Positions 20,137-30,828 of a stretch of 64,000 nucleotides of DNA are shown here, piece after piece. The notes under the pieces were generated by a model. That model saw nothing but the letters and a program-made list of their open reading frames with translations. It did not search any database and was not told the DNA's origin. Source of the DNA: Psychrobacter urativorans (GTDB lineage Bacteria > Pseudomonadota > Gammaproteobacteria > Pseudomonadales > Moraxellaceae); contig NZ_CAJHBR010000001.1 of the NCBI RefSeq assembly GCF_904846695.1, positions 372,001-436,000 on the forward strand, read 5' to 3'. How positions within the stretch are numbered: the first letter of the stretch is position 1; the number at the start of each line of letters is the position of its first letter. The translations under genes and the position numbers were made by a program.

Positions 20137-20613
20137 TTAGTCTAAATGCTGTTTAAAGCCACGCTGTTTGTCACGTTCCCAGTCGCGATCTTTTAAGGTC
20201 TTGCGTTTATCATGTTGTTTTTTACCTAATGCTAACCCAATCTGACATTTGACTAAGGAGTTTTTCCAGTAGCAAGATAAGGGCACGCAGGAATAACCCT
20301 TTTGATTGACCGCACCAAACAGCTTCTCAATCTCTCGGCGATTAAGCAGCAACTTACGAGTACGAATACCATCAGGGCTAACATGAGTCGAGCTACTTAG
20401 CAGCGGTTGAATATGCGAGCCAAAAAGAAAAGCTTCTCCATTACGGAAGATGACATAAGCTTCGGTAATTGTCATTTTACCGGCGCGAATGGCTTTTACT
20501 TCCCACCCTTGTAACACTAGTCCTGCCTCAAAGGTTTCTTCAATAAAATACTCATGCCGCGCTTTTTTGTTGGCACAAATTTGGTTCTCAGGTTTTCTTG
20601 ATTTTTTTGACAT
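20137..20613 (-). CDS. smpB: SsrA-binding protein SmpB
   Basis: SmpB binds tmRNA and brings it to stalled ribosomes for trans-translation. The 158-residue sequence contains the family signature from [20 protein letters not shown] through [19 protein letters not shown]. It also has the [11 protein letters not shown] segment and a basic C-terminal tail ending in [16 protein letters not shown]. That tail normally enters the decoding centre. A near-perfect AGGAGG site lies about 6 bases before the ATG, suggesting strong translation. tmRNA itself is not in this window. Confidence 0.97.
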   Translation of the reverse strand: MSKKSRKPENQICANKKARHEYFIEETFEAGLVLQGWEVKAIRAGKMTITEAYVIFRNGEAFLFGSHIQPLLSSSTHVSPDGIRTRKLLLNRREIEKLFGAVNQKGYSCVPLSCYWKNSLVKCQIGLALGKKQHDKRKTLKDRDWERDKQRGFKQHLD

Positions 20614-21447
<834 letters not shown>

Positions 21448-21481
21448 AAGTTCGAGTCCTAATGATTGTTAGTCCAAATAG

Positions 21482-21751
<270 letters not shown>

Positions 21752-21959
21752 GTCCTAGTAAAACGCTCCTGCTAAATGCAAGTACTAACCATCACTGGCA
21801 ACTACTACCTCTAATCCGCTAGCCATGATAATAAGACTGGCAAAAATCTAAGCTAACTAGCAAAGGGCACGCCAGCACTAACTCATTGTGCTCATTGAGA
21901 CGGTAAGCTTAGTTAGGTTGTTGGACTTAGTATAAAACCAATATCTCAGGGACAGAATA

Positions 21960-23327
21960 ATGACAGCTGATAACTATCTGCCGACTAGTGATCAACCAAC
22001 TAATGATTTTGATCAGCAACATCTCTGGCATCCGTATGCCAGCTTGCCACCGAGCTATCCCAACATAGTTATTGATCATGCTGATGGTATTTACATTGTT
22101 ACTCAAGATGGCACGCGCTTGATTGATGGCATGTCGTCATGGTGGGCGAGCGTTCATGGTTATAATCATCCAAAGCTGAATGCTGCTGTTATTGAACAAT
22201 TGGGCAAAATGGCCCATGTGATGTTCGGGGGCTTGACCCATCAACCCGCGATAGATCTAGGCAAAAAACTACTGGCTATTGTGCCCACTGCACTCGATGC
22301 GATATTTTATACTGACAGTGGCAGCATCGCTGTAGAAGTAGCGCTGAAGATGGCCCTGCAATATCAAATTGCTGGCAGGCGTCTGACTAAGCAGCAGTTT
22401 GCCTCTACCCATTCTGGCTATTATGGCGATACTTGGCATGCCATGAGCATCTGTGACCCGGTAGCTGGCATGCACAGCTTATATGGCAATCAATTGCCGA
22501 TGCAGCATTTCGTACCTGCACCACCATTAGGTTTTGATCGCCTTTTGACAGAAGATGAGCGTAGCGCATTAACGGCATTTTTTGTTAAGTACGCAGAGCA
22601 GCTAGCAGGCTTTATTATTGAGCCAATTATCCAAGGCGCAGGCGGTATGCGCTTTTATAGCCCTGATTATTTGCAACTGTTGCGTAAGCTATGCGATGAG
22701 CATGATGTGGTGCTGATTGCTGATGAAATTGCGACCGGCTTTGGCCGCAGTGGTAAATTATTCGCCTGTGAGCATGCTAATATCAGCCCCGATATTATGA
22801 CGGTCGGTAAGGCGCTGACCGGCGGTTATATGACTTTTGCTGCGACCTTGTGCACGCGTCACATTGCGGACACTATCAGCCAAAGTGACTATCCAGCCCT
22901 AATGCATGGCCCTACTTTTATGGGCAATCCGCTGGCTTGTGCGCTCGCCTGTGCCTCTATTGACCTGATTATGTCTTATGATATAGAGTCAAAAACTGCA
23001 AATATGCAAGCCATTATGCAGCAACAGCTTGCCCCAGCGGCGACTTTATCAGGTGTTGCTGAGGTACGCTGTTTAGGGGCAGTCGCTGTAATTGAGCTAG
23101 AAGATGCAGTCGATATGCCAGTGTTTCAGTCTTTGTTGATCGCTAACGGTATTTGGGTCAGACCCTTTGGTAAATTAGTCTATATCATGCCGCCTTATAT
23201 TATTACTAATGATGAGCTTGCCCTACTATGCCAAGCCTTATTAAAAGTTGTCAGTAGTTATTTGACCCAAACTGCTCAAGCTTTAGCGGGAAAAGAGCTG
23301 TCCTTGACTGAAAAAGGTTCACTATGA
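21960..23327 (+). CDS. bioA: Adenosylmethionine--8-amino-7-oxononanoate aminotransferase
   Basis: BioA makes 7,8-diaminopelargonate from KAPA using S-adenosylmethionine as amino donor and PLP as cofactor, in biotin synthesis. HLWHPYASLPP near the N-terminus and DGMSSWWASVHGYNHP are typical BioA blocks. The PLP lysine is K284 in TVGKALTGG, and ADEIATGFGRSG precedes it. FYTDSGSIAVEVALKMALQY is the cofactor-phosphate region. At 455 residues it is slightly longer than E. coli BioA. The stop overlaps the bioD start by four bases (ATGA), so translation is coupled. The enzyme depends on PLP, which makes the broken pdxJ in this window relevant. Confidence 0.97.
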   Translation: MTADNYLPTSDQPTNDFDQQHLWHPYASLPPSYPNIVIDHADGIYIVTQDGTRLIDGMSSWWASVHGYNHPKLNAAVIEQLGKMAHVMFGGLTHQPAIDLGKKLLAIVPTALDAIFYTDSGSIAVEVALKMALQYQIAGRRLTKQQFASTHSGYYGDTWHAMSICDPVAGMHSLYGNQLPMQHFVPAPPLGFDRLLTEDERSALTAFFVKYAEQLAGFIIEPIIQGAGGMRFYSPDYLQLLRKLCDEHDVVLIADEIATGFGRSGKLFACEHANISPDIMTVGKALTGGYMTFAATLCTRHIADTISQSDYPALMHGPTFMGNPLACALACASIDLIMSYDIESKTANMQAIMQQQLAPAATLSGVAEVRCLGAVAVIELEDAVDMPVFQSLLIANGIWVRPFGKLVYIMPPYIITNDELALLCQALLKVVSSYLTQTAQALAGKELSLTEKGSL

Positions 23328-24046
23328 GCGTGCTATTCATCTCTGGTATCGATACTGATATTGGCAAAACTTATGCTACTGGCATCATTGCTAAAGCGCT
23401 TATGCAGCAAGGCAAAAATGTTATTACCCAAAAGCTAGTACAGACTGGCGTAGCGATAGATGCAGATAGTAATGAGGTAGGTATTGCTGATGATATTATT
23501 ACTCATCGTCAATTAATGGGTATGGCGCTACAGCCCTGTGATTTAGACTACACTACTTGCCCTCATCGCTATCAAAAACCTGCTTCACCGCATTTATCCG
23601 CTAAGCTGGCTGGCCAAACGCTCGATCCTAAGAGGATTACTGACGCCACCCAAAGCTTGCAAGCCGATTACCAAGTGGTGCTATTAGAAGGGGCGGGCGG
23701 CTTGCTGGTGCCAATAACAGAAGACTTACTAACCTTAGATTATATTGCTAGTCAGAACTATCCCATTGTCTTAGTCACTTCTGGGCGCTTAGGCAGTATC
23801 AATCACACTTTACTTAGCTTGGAGGCGATAAAATCGCGTGGCTTAACGATTCATAGTGTGGTTTATAACCATATTCATGACAATGCTGCTCAGACAGATG
23901 CACAGATAGCAGCTAGTACGATTGATTTTTTGCAAAACTATTTAGCTGAGCATTATCCAACAGCGCATTGGTTATCATTAGCTATGCAACAAACAACTCA
24001 ATCGAGCAACTTAGACTTTATGTTGCCTAACAATTTTTTGCTGTAG
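23324..24046 (+). CDS. bioD: Dethiobiotin synthetase
   Basis: BioD closes the ureido ring of dethiobiotin from 7,8-diaminopelargonate, CO2 and ATP. The P-loop-like GIDTDIGKTYATG at residues 8-20 replaces the usual GTDTxVGKT. LLEGAGGLLVPI near residue 123 is the second conserved block. VTSGRLGSINHTLLSLEAIKSRGL follows as expected. It overlaps bioA by four bases and is clearly in the same operon. The 240-residue length is normal. bioB, bioF and bioC are not in this window. Confidence 0.96.
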   Translation: MSVLFISGIDTDIGKTYATGIIAKALMQQGKNVITQKLVQTGVAIDADSNEVGIADDIITHRQLMGMALQPCDLDYTTCPHRYQKPASPHLSAKLAGQTLDPKRITDATQSLQADYQVVLLEGAGGLLVPITEDLLTLDYIASQNYPIVLVTSGRLGSINHTLLSLEAIKSRGLTIHSVVYNHIHDNAAQTDAQIAASTIDFLQNYLAEHYPTAHWLSLAMQQTTQSSNLDFMLPNNFLL

Positions 24047-24167
24047 AAGATTTTTTAAATCTTTTGTTTTAAGATTTGGTTGGAGTGAAGGGTTTTATGT
24101 CAGTCAAATCCATGGTTTTGATAGCCTGTTAAAATAAGCTAAAAAACTTTCCGATATTAGGATTAAT

Positions 24168-24178
24168 TTTGCTATACT
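24168..24178 (+). promoter_or_regulatory. rnpB promoter, extended -10
   Basis: TTTTGCTATACT holds an extended -10 element (TGC plus TATACT) about 7 bases before the apparent 5' end of RNase P RNA. No clear -35 box is seen. The same ATTTTGCTATACT string recurs before the acyltransferase gene at 62.5 kb. Confidence 0.55.
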
Positions 24179-24183
24179 AGCGC

Positions 24184-24550
<367 letters not shown>

Positions 24551-24571
24551 ATATAGTTTTTAAGTAGTAAG

Positions 24572-24599
24572 GTCTTTAGTTTTTAGAGACTTGTTTGTT
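24572..24599 (+). terminator. Possible rnpB terminator
   Basis: A 7-bp stem (GTCTTTA with TAGAGAC, one G-U pair) is followed by TTGTTTGTT, 20 bases after the RNase P RNA end. The T-tract is interrupted, so confidence is moderate. Confidence 0.5.
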
Positions 24600-24658
24600 G
24601 CAAACAGGCTGTATTTTCAATTAAATTAAATTTTTTTGAAAAAAATGCCGCTTAAGGG

Positions 24659-24687
24659 TTGACGTCAGTCATCCATATCGGCATAAT
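24659..24687 (+). promoter_or_regulatory. tRNA-Met promoter
   Basis: TTGACG and CATAAT are separated by exactly 17 bases. The -10 box ends 14 bases before the first base of the tRNA. This fits a strong sigma-70 promoter. Confidence 0.7.
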
Positions 24688-24701
24688 ACCGAGCCTTAAA
24701 T

Positions 24702-24778
24702 GGCGATGTAGCTCAGCTGGTTAGAGCGCATGACTCATAATCGTGAGGTCAAGAGTTCAAGTCTCTTCATCGCCACCA
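24702..24778 (+). tRNA. tRNA-Met (CAT), elongator type
   Basis: The 77-base sequence folds as a cloverleaf: acceptor arm GGCGATG with CATCGCC, D-arm GCTC/GAGC, anticodon stem CATGA/TCGTG with loop CTCATAA, and T-loop TTCAAGT. The CCA end is encoded. The anticodon CAT lies at 24736-24738. Strong similarity to E. coli elongator tRNA-Met, including GTAGCTCAG and CTCATAA, favours elongator over initiator or Ile2 tRNA. No other tRNA is attached. Confidence 0.96.
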
Positions 24779-24822
24779 TTTATTGTTAGTTGTTAAAAAT
24801 TTAGTTGCTCAAATTTAAAATG

Positions 24823-24849
24823 CCAATCCTTAGCGATTGGTTTTTTTTT
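24823..24849 (+). terminator. tRNA-Met terminator
   Basis: The stem CCAATC/GATTGG with a 6-base loop is followed by nine T residues, 45 bases after the tRNA. Confidence 0.88.
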
Positions 24850-25263
24850 GCCTAAAATTCTTAGCTTAACGATTTAAGCATAAGAATCAGCAGTGCTAAT
24901 ACTTGTTGCAAATTACTCGTACTGCCGCTTAGTAATGAATTAACTGGCCTTAATATAAAGATAAGCCAAATGTTTTTGATTTATTAACTAAGTTTGCAGC
25001 TTGGGTTAAGGTAAGTATGCAAATACTTGCTGACAAAATCGTCTTACTTTACAGCAGAAAACTGCTAGAATACCTGTAGATATCTGTCAGCTGTTTGAGA
25101 ATCGTAGCGAGCAGCGTTACCGCTATTTTATAATGATTTGATGACTGACTTTACTTTTGATGACCGACCGTATTAATGGTAGCTTCTCAAATTAGTAGTA
25201 GTCGCAAATTTTTTAGATTATATATTAGTATTATCCCACCTCCCTTTATTTAGTAGGCGCTTT
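24850..25263. other. AT-rich gap upstream of lepA
   Basis: These roughly 410 bases hold no credible gene, RNA or repeat that I can see. They should contain the lepA promoter. Several AT-rich -10-like strings are present and I cannot choose between them. Confidence 0.3.
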
Positions 25264-27060
25264 GTGACTGCATTAGCCAATATTCGTAATTTCTCTATTA
25301 TTGCCCACATTGATCATGGCAAATCGACCCTTGCCGATCGTTTTATTCAGATGTGCGGTGCGCTACAAGATCGTGAGATGCAGGCACAAGTGCTTGACTC
25401 CATGGATATTGAGCGCGAGCGCGGTATCACTATCAAAGCGCAATCCGTAACGCTGTTTTATGATCATCCTAATGGCGAGCGTTATCAGCTCAATTTTATT
25501 GATACGCCAGGTCACGTCGATTTTTCTTATGAAGTTTCGCGCTCATTAGCCGCTTGTGAAGGTGCGCTCTTGGTAGTGGATGCCGCGCAAGGGGTAGAAG
25601 CCCAGTCGGTCGCCAACTGCTATACTGCCGTGGATCAAGGCCTAGAAGTCATGGCGGTCCTTAACAAGATAGACTTACCACAAGTTGAGCCTGAGCGTGT
25701 GATTCAAGAGATTGAAGACATTATAGGTATTGATGCTGTTGATGCTCCAAGAGTGTCCGCTAAGTCGGGCTTGGGTGTTGATAAGCTGTTGGAGGCGTTA
25801 GTAGCGTTTATCCCTGCGCCAACTGGTGATCGTGAGGCGCCATTACAAGCACTAATCATCGACTCATGGTTTGATAACTATCTGGGTGTGGTATCACTAG
25901 TGCGTGTGCGCGAAGGCACTATCAAAAAAGGCGATAAGCTTTATATTAAGTCAACCCAAGAAGCGCATCTAGTAGGCTCAATCGGGGTCTTTACTCCAAA
26001 ACCACTAGATACTGGTATTCTAGAAGCTGGCGAAGTTGGTTTTATCATTGCTGGTATTAAAGATATCGCTGGTGCTCCAGTCGGCGATACTATTACTCAC
26101 GCCAAAACTCCTGATGTTGAACGTATTCCTGGTTTTAAGCAAATTACTCCGCAAGTTTATGCTGGTATGTTCCCAGTCGAATCCACTGATTTTGAAAAAT
26201 TCCGTGAAGCTTTGCAGAAGCTACAGATCAATGATGCTTCGTTGTTTTTTGAGCCAGATACTTCTGATGCGCTTGGCTTTGGTTTCCGCTGTGGCTTCTT
26301 AGGTATGCTGCATATGGAGATTATCCAAGAGCGCTTAGAGCGTGAATACGACTTGGATTTGATCACTACTGCGCCTTCTGTTATTTATGAAATAGTAAAA
26401 AAAGACGGCAGTATTATCTACGTTGATAATCCTTCGCATTTGCCTGAACCAAATAATATCGAAGAATTCCGTGAACCGATTGCCCGTTGTCAGATTTTAG
26501 TGCCGCAAGAGTATTTGGGTAACGTCATGACTTTGTGTATTGATCGTCGCGGTGTACAAGTAGATATGCGCTTTATGGGTCGACAAGTACAGCTTATATT
26601 TGATATCCCAATGGGTGAGGTGGTGATGGACTTCTTTGATCGCCTAAAGTCGGTCTCTCGAGGTTTTGCTTCACTCGATTATAATTTTGAGCGCTATCAA
26701 GTTGATAAGTTGGTCAAAGTTGATGTATTAATCAACGGTGACAAAGTGGATGCTCTAGCGATGATTGTCCATGAAACTCAGTCGCGTTATCGTGGTAATG
26801 CTTTAGTTGGTAAGATGAAAGAGCTTATCCCGCGTCAAATGTTTGATGTGGCTATTCAAGCCGCTATTGGTAGCCAAATTATTGGCCGTAGCACGGTGAA
26901 GGCCATGCGTAAAGATGTCTTGGCTAAATGTTATGGCGGTGATGTATCGCGTAAGAAAAAGCTATTATCTAAGCAAAAAGCGGGTAAAAAACGCATGAAG
27001 CAAGTGGGTAATGTGGAGATTCCGCAAGAAGCCTTCTTAGCAGTCTTGCAGGTAGATTAA
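25264..27060 (+). CDS. lepA: Elongation factor 4 (LepA)
   Basis: LepA is a ribosome-associated GTPase that affects translation under stress and ribosome assembly. The N-terminal G domain shows [10 protein letters not shown] (G1), RGITIKAQ (G2), DTPGHVDF (G3) and NKIDLP (G4). The C-terminal unique domain contains [52 protein letters not shown], the LepA hallmark region (given here in part form). The 598-residue length is standard. The start is a GTG at 25264, giving [17 protein letters not shown], in line with other LepA N-termini. Signal peptidase lepB follows 80 bases downstream, the usual partner. Confidence 0.98.
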   Translation: MTALANIRNFSIIAHIDHGKSTLADRFIQMCGALQDREMQAQVLDSMDIERERGITIKAQSVTLFYDHPNGERYQLNFIDTPGHVDFSYEVSRSLAACEGALLVVDAAQGVEAQSVANCYTAVDQGLEVMAVLNKIDLPQVEPERVIQEIEDIIGIDAVDAPRVSAKSGLGVDKLLEALVAFIPAPTGDREAPLQALIIDSWFDNYLGVVSLVRVREGTIKKGDKLYIKSTQEAHLVGSIGVFTPKPLDTGILEAGEVGFIIAGIKDIAGAPVGDTITHAKTPDVERIPGFKQITPQVYAGMFPVESTDFEKFREALQKLQINDASLFFEPDTSDALGFGFRCGFLGMLHMEIIQERLEREYDLDLITTAPSVIYEIVKKDGSIIYVDNPSHLPEPNNIEEFREPIARCQILVPQEYLGNVMTLCIDRRGVQVDMRFMGRQVQLIFDIPMGEVVMDFFDRLKSVSRGFASLDYNFERYQVDKLVKVDVLINGDKVDALAMIVHETQSRYRGNALVGKMKELIPRQMFDVAIQAAIGSQIIGRSTVKAMRKDVLAKCYGGDVSRKKKLLSKQKAGKKRMKQVGNVEIPQEAFLAVLQVD

Positions 27061-27140
27061 GTTGCCAGTAAACTAAATAGCGCACCGTTATCGGTAGTTA
27101 TCACTTAAAAAATAAGCAGCTCGCTAATAGGCAGTTAAGT

Positions 27141-28043
27141 ATGGATTTTGATTTTAATTTAGTTTTAGTGCCATTAACTTTGGGCTTAGGGCTGCTTTGG
27201 TTATTAGACAAGCTAGTATTTAAGCAGCGTAAAACTCAGGGCCGTGGCAAAGAAAGCTGGCCTGTACGCTGGGCCTACGACTTTTTCCCAGTGTTGGCAG
27301 TGGTATTAATTGTGCGCTCGTTTTTAATTGAGCCGTTCAATATTCCATCGTCTTCGATGGTGCCCACCTTATATACTGGTGACTTTATTGCCGTCAATAA
27401 ATATGCTTATGGTGTGCGTTTACCGTTAACTTATAACAAAGTATTAGATACAGGCAGCCCTGAACACGGTGATGTGGTGGTGTTTCGTTATCCGGAAAAC
27501 CCAAGCATTTACTATATCAAACGTTTGATTGGCTTGCCGGGCGACAGTGTCAGCTATAGTGATGGTCAACTGTCGATTAACGATGTCCCTGTTGAAACTA
27601 AGTCAGTAGCTTTCGAGGCAGATCCTCAGCTAACCTCGCAATTATATAATCCAGGACCCATAGCCCCAGGACAAGTATTGACTGAAAACCAAGCGGTAGA
27701 GATGGGGCAACAAGAAGAACAACAAGTACAGTATTTCCAAGAAACCCAAGGTCAGCATCAGCACTTAGTACGCTATCTACCGGGCATGAACAGTTCGCAA
27801 TATGCACCATTTTTGCAACAACAATCACCAGAAGTGGTGAGCTCATTAGGGACTCAATGGCGTATTACAGTTCCTGAAGGCCAGTATTTCGTCATGGGTG
27901 ATAACCGTGACCGCAGTGCCGATGGACGTTTTTGGGGCTTTGTTCCAGATGATAACTTAGCAGGTAAAGCCGTTTATATCTGGATGCATAAGCCGCCAGG
28001 TCTTAACTTGCCTACCTTTGCACGTAATGGTTCTATAGATTAA
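27141..28043 (+). CDS. lepB: Signal peptidase I
   Basis: LepB is the inner-membrane protease that removes signal peptides from exported proteins. One N-terminal membrane segment at residues 6-24 and a second near residues 48-62 anchor it. The catalytic serine is S72 in NIPSSSM and the general-base lysine is K127 in YYIKRLIGLPGD. The C-terminal box MGDNRDRSADGRFWGFVP is intact. A glutamine-rich insertion near residues 190-215 lies in the periplasmic domain. The 300-residue length is in range. It sits in the conserved lepA-lepB-DUF4845-rnc-era-recO order. Confidence 0.97.
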   Translation: MDFDFNLVLVPLTLGLGLLWLLDKLVFKQRKTQGRGKESWPVRWAYDFFPVLAVVLIVRSFLIEPFNIPSSSMVPTLYTGDFIAVNKYAYGVRLPLTYNKVLDTGSPEHGDVVVFRYPENPSIYYIKRLIGLPGDSVSYSDGQLSINDVPVETKSVAFEADPQLTSQLYNPGPIAPGQVLTENQAVEMGQQEEQQVQYFQETQGQHQHLVRYLPGMNSSQYAPFLQQQSPEVVSSLGTQWRITVPEGQYFVMGDNRDRSADGRFWGFVPDDNLAGKAVYIWMHKPPGLNLPTFARNGSID

Positions 28044-28140
28044 GTATTATCACCCTGCTAATTATTACCTAAGAATTGCACTCCACTAACTAGGCTTATA
28101 TAGTAAAGAGAGTATTTTTTATAATTCATTAGGGGGTGAT

Positions 28141-28536
28141 ATGTTGCAAAAATTGACTGGTATAGCTTCACAGCGTGGTGCTAGTGTCACTAGTATTATT
28201 TTGCTAACGCTGGTTATCTTAGTTGCTGGTAAGCTTCTTATCGCCATTGTACCGGCACAAATAGGCGATTATCAGCTTACAAAAATTTTGACTGATCAAT
28301 TACAGCAAGCTAATCTTAATAATGAAACAGCCAAGCAGTTTATTGCTCGAGTTGACAGGCAGCTTACTATCAATGGCGATTCTGATAGTAAAGTGGAAGA
28401 CAGAATTACCTTTACCAATAAAAAAATCGGCCAATTGGCGGTTTATAAAAAATACGTTGAGACCCATAAATTTTTTGCTAACATTGATATTGTAAGCCGT
28501 TCTGAAGGCGGTATTGAGTTTACTCCAGTTGAATAA
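28141..28536 (+). CDS. DUF4845 family membrane-anchored protein
   Basis: The 131-residue protein has one N-terminal membrane helix (residues about 17-36, SVTSIILLTLVILVAGKLLIAIV) preceded by QRGASVTS, a QRG start typical of DUF4845 proteins. The rest is a small periplasmic domain. Such a gene commonly stands between lepB and rnc in gamma-proteobacteria. Its function is not known. AGGGGGTG immediately before the ATG is a good ribosome-binding site. Family membership is from pattern and context. Confidence 0.8.
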   Translation: MLQKLTGIASQRGASVTSIILLTLVILVAGKLLIAIVPAQIGDYQLTKILTDQLQQANLNNETAKQFIARVDRQLTINGDSDSKVEDRITFTNKKIGQLAVYKKYVETHKFFANIDIVSRSEGGIEFTPVE

Positions 28537-28613
28537 GGGTTAAACATTTTCACTCATTTATACGATGTCAGTAATCTAATTAGTAATACCAATAGGATAG
28601 TCAAAAATCACGC

Positions 28614-29411
28614 ATGAAATCAAACTTAATACCGCATCAGGCGCTGAACTTGGCCACTAATACTAGTATAGATACTAAAGCTGTCCCTATCAACGCTGAC
28701 TTTATAAAGCGTTTAGCCGTATTGACACGTAAGTTAGGTTATGTGTTTAAAGACCCTAGTCTACCTAAGCTGGCTTTGACTCATCGCTCTTTTGACAGCA
28801 AAAAAAACTATGAGCGTTTGGAGTTTTTGGGTGATGCTCTATTAGGCATGATTGTGGGCGAAGCATTGTATCATCGTTATCCCAGCCAGAACGAAGGTCG
28901 GCTGACGCGTATGCGGGCCACTTTAGTACGTCAAGAAACCTTAGTTATTATTGCCCAAGACTTGGACCTGTCTAACCACCTGATCTTAGGTACTGGTGAG
29001 CGTAAAGGCGGTGGCCGTAACCGTGCTTCGATCTTAGCTGATGCCGTAGAGTCATTATTGGGGGCTATTTATTTAGACAGTCAAGACCTAGTGGTTACCC
29101 GTAATTGTGTTCTAGGGTGGTACGGTGATTTGATTAATGATGTTAATGAGCAAAAAGTGCTCAAAGACGCCAAAAGTCGACTGCAAGAATGGTTGCAATC
29201 AAAACAGTTTGATTTACCTTTGTATGAGCTGTTAGAAATTCAAGGCAATGCTCCCCATCAGATATTTGTAGTGCGCTGTCAAGTCAATATCATAGGTTGT
29301 CCTAATATTACTGAGTCAGGAGAGAGTCGTCGTATAGCTGAGCAAAAAGCAGCTGAACTGATGATCAATCAATTACACAAACTGCCGAACTCAGTTAAGA
29401 AGCCGTCGTAA
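28614..29411 (+). CDS. rnc: Ribonuclease III
   Basis: RNase III cleaves double-stranded RNA, including rRNA precursors and structured mRNAs. The nuclease signature ERLEFLGDALLG is present near residue 69, with the downstream catalytic acidic region ADAVESLLGAIYLD. The C-terminal double-stranded RNA-binding domain runs from about residue 180 (KDAKSRLQEWLQSK) to AEQKAAELMINQL. An N-terminal extension of about 35 residues precedes the usual beginning (RKLGYVFKDPSLPKLALTHRS). It lies directly upstream of era, as in E. coli. Confidence 0.98.
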   Translation: MKSNLIPHQALNLATNTSIDTKAVPINADFIKRLAVLTRKLGYVFKDPSLPKLALTHRSFDSKKNYERLEFLGDALLGMIVGEALYHRYPSQNEGRLTRMRATLVRQETLVIIAQDLDLSNHLILGTGERKGGGRNRASILADAVESLLGAIYLDSQDLVVTRNCVLGWYGDLINDVNEQKVLKDAKSRLQEWLQSKQFDLPLYELLEIQGNAPHQIFVVRCQVNIIGCPNITESGESRRIAEQKAAELMINQLHKLPNSVKKPS

Positions 29412-29525
29412 CTTATGGCTGCCATTATTTGATTAAATAGGCTGTGATAGCCAATAGCCAATAAAACAGCTAAAAAATTATTTTAAGACAATCTCTTAAA
29501 ACCCCTTTCTTAAATAAATAGTAGT

Positions 29526-29563
29526 CTACTGGTTGAGTGTCTAATTGAGCCGTTAACCAGTAG
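29526..29563. repeat. 9-bp inverted repeat between rnc and era
   Basis: CTACTGGTT at 29526-29534 and AACCAGTAG at 29555-29563 are exact reverse complements with a 20-base loop. It lies 35 bases before the era start. It might form an mRNA hairpin or an operator. A TATAAT string follows at 29574-29579. Confidence 0.5.
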
Positions 29564-29597
29564 AATAACTGACTATAATACCCTATAGGAACTACCT

Positions 29598-30752
29598 ATG
29601 AGCAATCGTACTGACTTGCCATTAAACGCTAAAGATGACGCTGATGAGAGCATCGACAACCCTACTGTTAACCATGATTCTGTTAGCAAAATCAAAAAAA
29701 GCATCGCCCTTAATGATACTACTAGCAGCAACGAAGAGGCTGTGAGTAGCGATGCCGATGATGACAACGATAATGCTATTGAAGCGTTTTTTGCCCCTAG
29801 TAATAAAGCAGAAAATCACAATGGTGTTAGTAATAGTGACTTTAAAACTGGCTATGTAGCAATTGTGGGACGTCCAAACGTTGGTAAATCGACTTTGATG
29901 AATCATATGCTAGGTCAAAAGCTATCCATCACCTCGCGTAAGCCGCAAACCACTCGCCACCGTATTCACGGCATTTTGTCCAATGATGAAATGCAGGCTA
30001 TATTTGTGGATACCCCAGGTATTCATCGTAATGAAGTACGTGCTATCAATGAGCGTATGAATAAAGCCGCAGTATCCGCTTTAGTTGATGTGGATCTAGT
30101 ACTATTTGTCGTAGATTCTGATCAGTGGCGTGATGATGATTTGTTAGTTCTACAGAAGCTTGGTGACACTAACTTAACCGTAGTATTGGTTATTAATAAA
30201 GCTGACACTCTAAAAGATAAAGGCACATTGCTGCCATTAATTGAAACTTTTAGTGACAGCTTTGACTTTGCTGATATCGTACCTGTTTCAGCGCTGAAGA
30301 ATCAGAACCTTACTCGTTTGCAAGAAGTTATCGCTTCGCATCTGCCGGTGGCCGAGCCTATTTATGATACAGAACAAATAACGGATCGCTCAGAACGCTT
30401 TTTGGCTAGTGAAATAATTCGCGAAAAAATCATGCGTAGCGCTGGCGATGAAGTACCTTACGATTTGACAGTGCAGATTGATGAATTCAAAGATGAACCT
30501 GCGCATACTGATCCAAAAACTGGTCGTCCGCGTAAAGCTTGTACTTTTATCGATGCTACTATCTATGTTGAACGCGGTGGACAAAAAGCCATTATCATTG
30601 GTGATAAAGGCCAGCGTATTAAGCAAGTGGGCATGGATTCACGCAAAGACATGGAACAGCTGTTCGACAAAAAAATAATGCTAACCTTGTGGGTCAAAGT
30701 CAAACGTGGCTGGTCGGATGATGAACGTGCTTTGACTAGCCTAGGGTACTAA
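29598..30752 (+). CDS. era: GTPase Era with long N-terminal extension
   Basis: Era is an essential GTPase that binds the 3' end of 16S rRNA during small-subunit maturation. G1 is GRPNVGKS near residue 91, G3 is DTPGIHR and G4 is NKAD. The C-terminal KH domain is seen around AIIIGDKGQRIKQVG. The total of 384 residues is about 80 more than usual. The excess is an acidic, serine- and asparagine-rich N-terminus (residues 1-83, including SSDADDDNDN) with no alternative start codon before the GTPase core. The frame is uninterrupted and has an AGGAAC site before the ATG, so the extension looks real. Confidence 0.97.
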   Translation: MSNRTDLPLNAKDDADESIDNPTVNHDSVSKIKKSIALNDTTSSNEEAVSSDADDDNDNAIEAFFAPSNKAENHNGVSNSDFKTGYVAIVGRPNVGKSTLMNHMLGQKLSITSRKPQTTRHRIHGILSNDEMQAIFVDTPGIHRNEVRAINERMNKAAVSALVDVDLVLFVVDSDQWRDDDLLVLQKLGDTNLTVVLVINKADTLKDKGTLLPLIETFSDSFDFADIVPVSALKNQNLTRLQEVIASHLPVAEPIYDTEQITDRSERFLASEIIREKIMRSAGDEVPYDLTVQIDEFKDEPAHTDPKTGRPRKACTFIDATIYVERGGQKAIIIGDKGQRIKQVGMDSRKDMEQLFDKKIMLTLWVKVKRGWSDDERALTSLGY

Positions 30753-30781
30753 CTATAGCGATAAGGTTACTGATAATTAGC

Positions 30782-30811
30782 ATGGTAATAATTAATAACT
30801 ATTATTACCAT
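30782..30811. repeat. Perfect 11-bp inverted repeat between era and recO
   Basis: ATGGTAATAAT at 30782-30792 and ATTATTACCAT at 30801-30811 are exact reverse complements with an 8-base loop. It ends 17 bases before the recO start codon and only 4 bases before its GAGG ribosome-binding site. No T-tract follows. Confidence 0.7.
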
Positions 30812-30828
30812 AGCTGAGGGAGTAGGCC

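Noticed and set aside
24047-24065. AAGATTT/AAATCTT hairpin right after bioD as terminator
   Set aside because: The stem consists almost entirely of A-T pairs with a 3-base or smaller loop, so stability is doubtful; it may still contribute to stopping.
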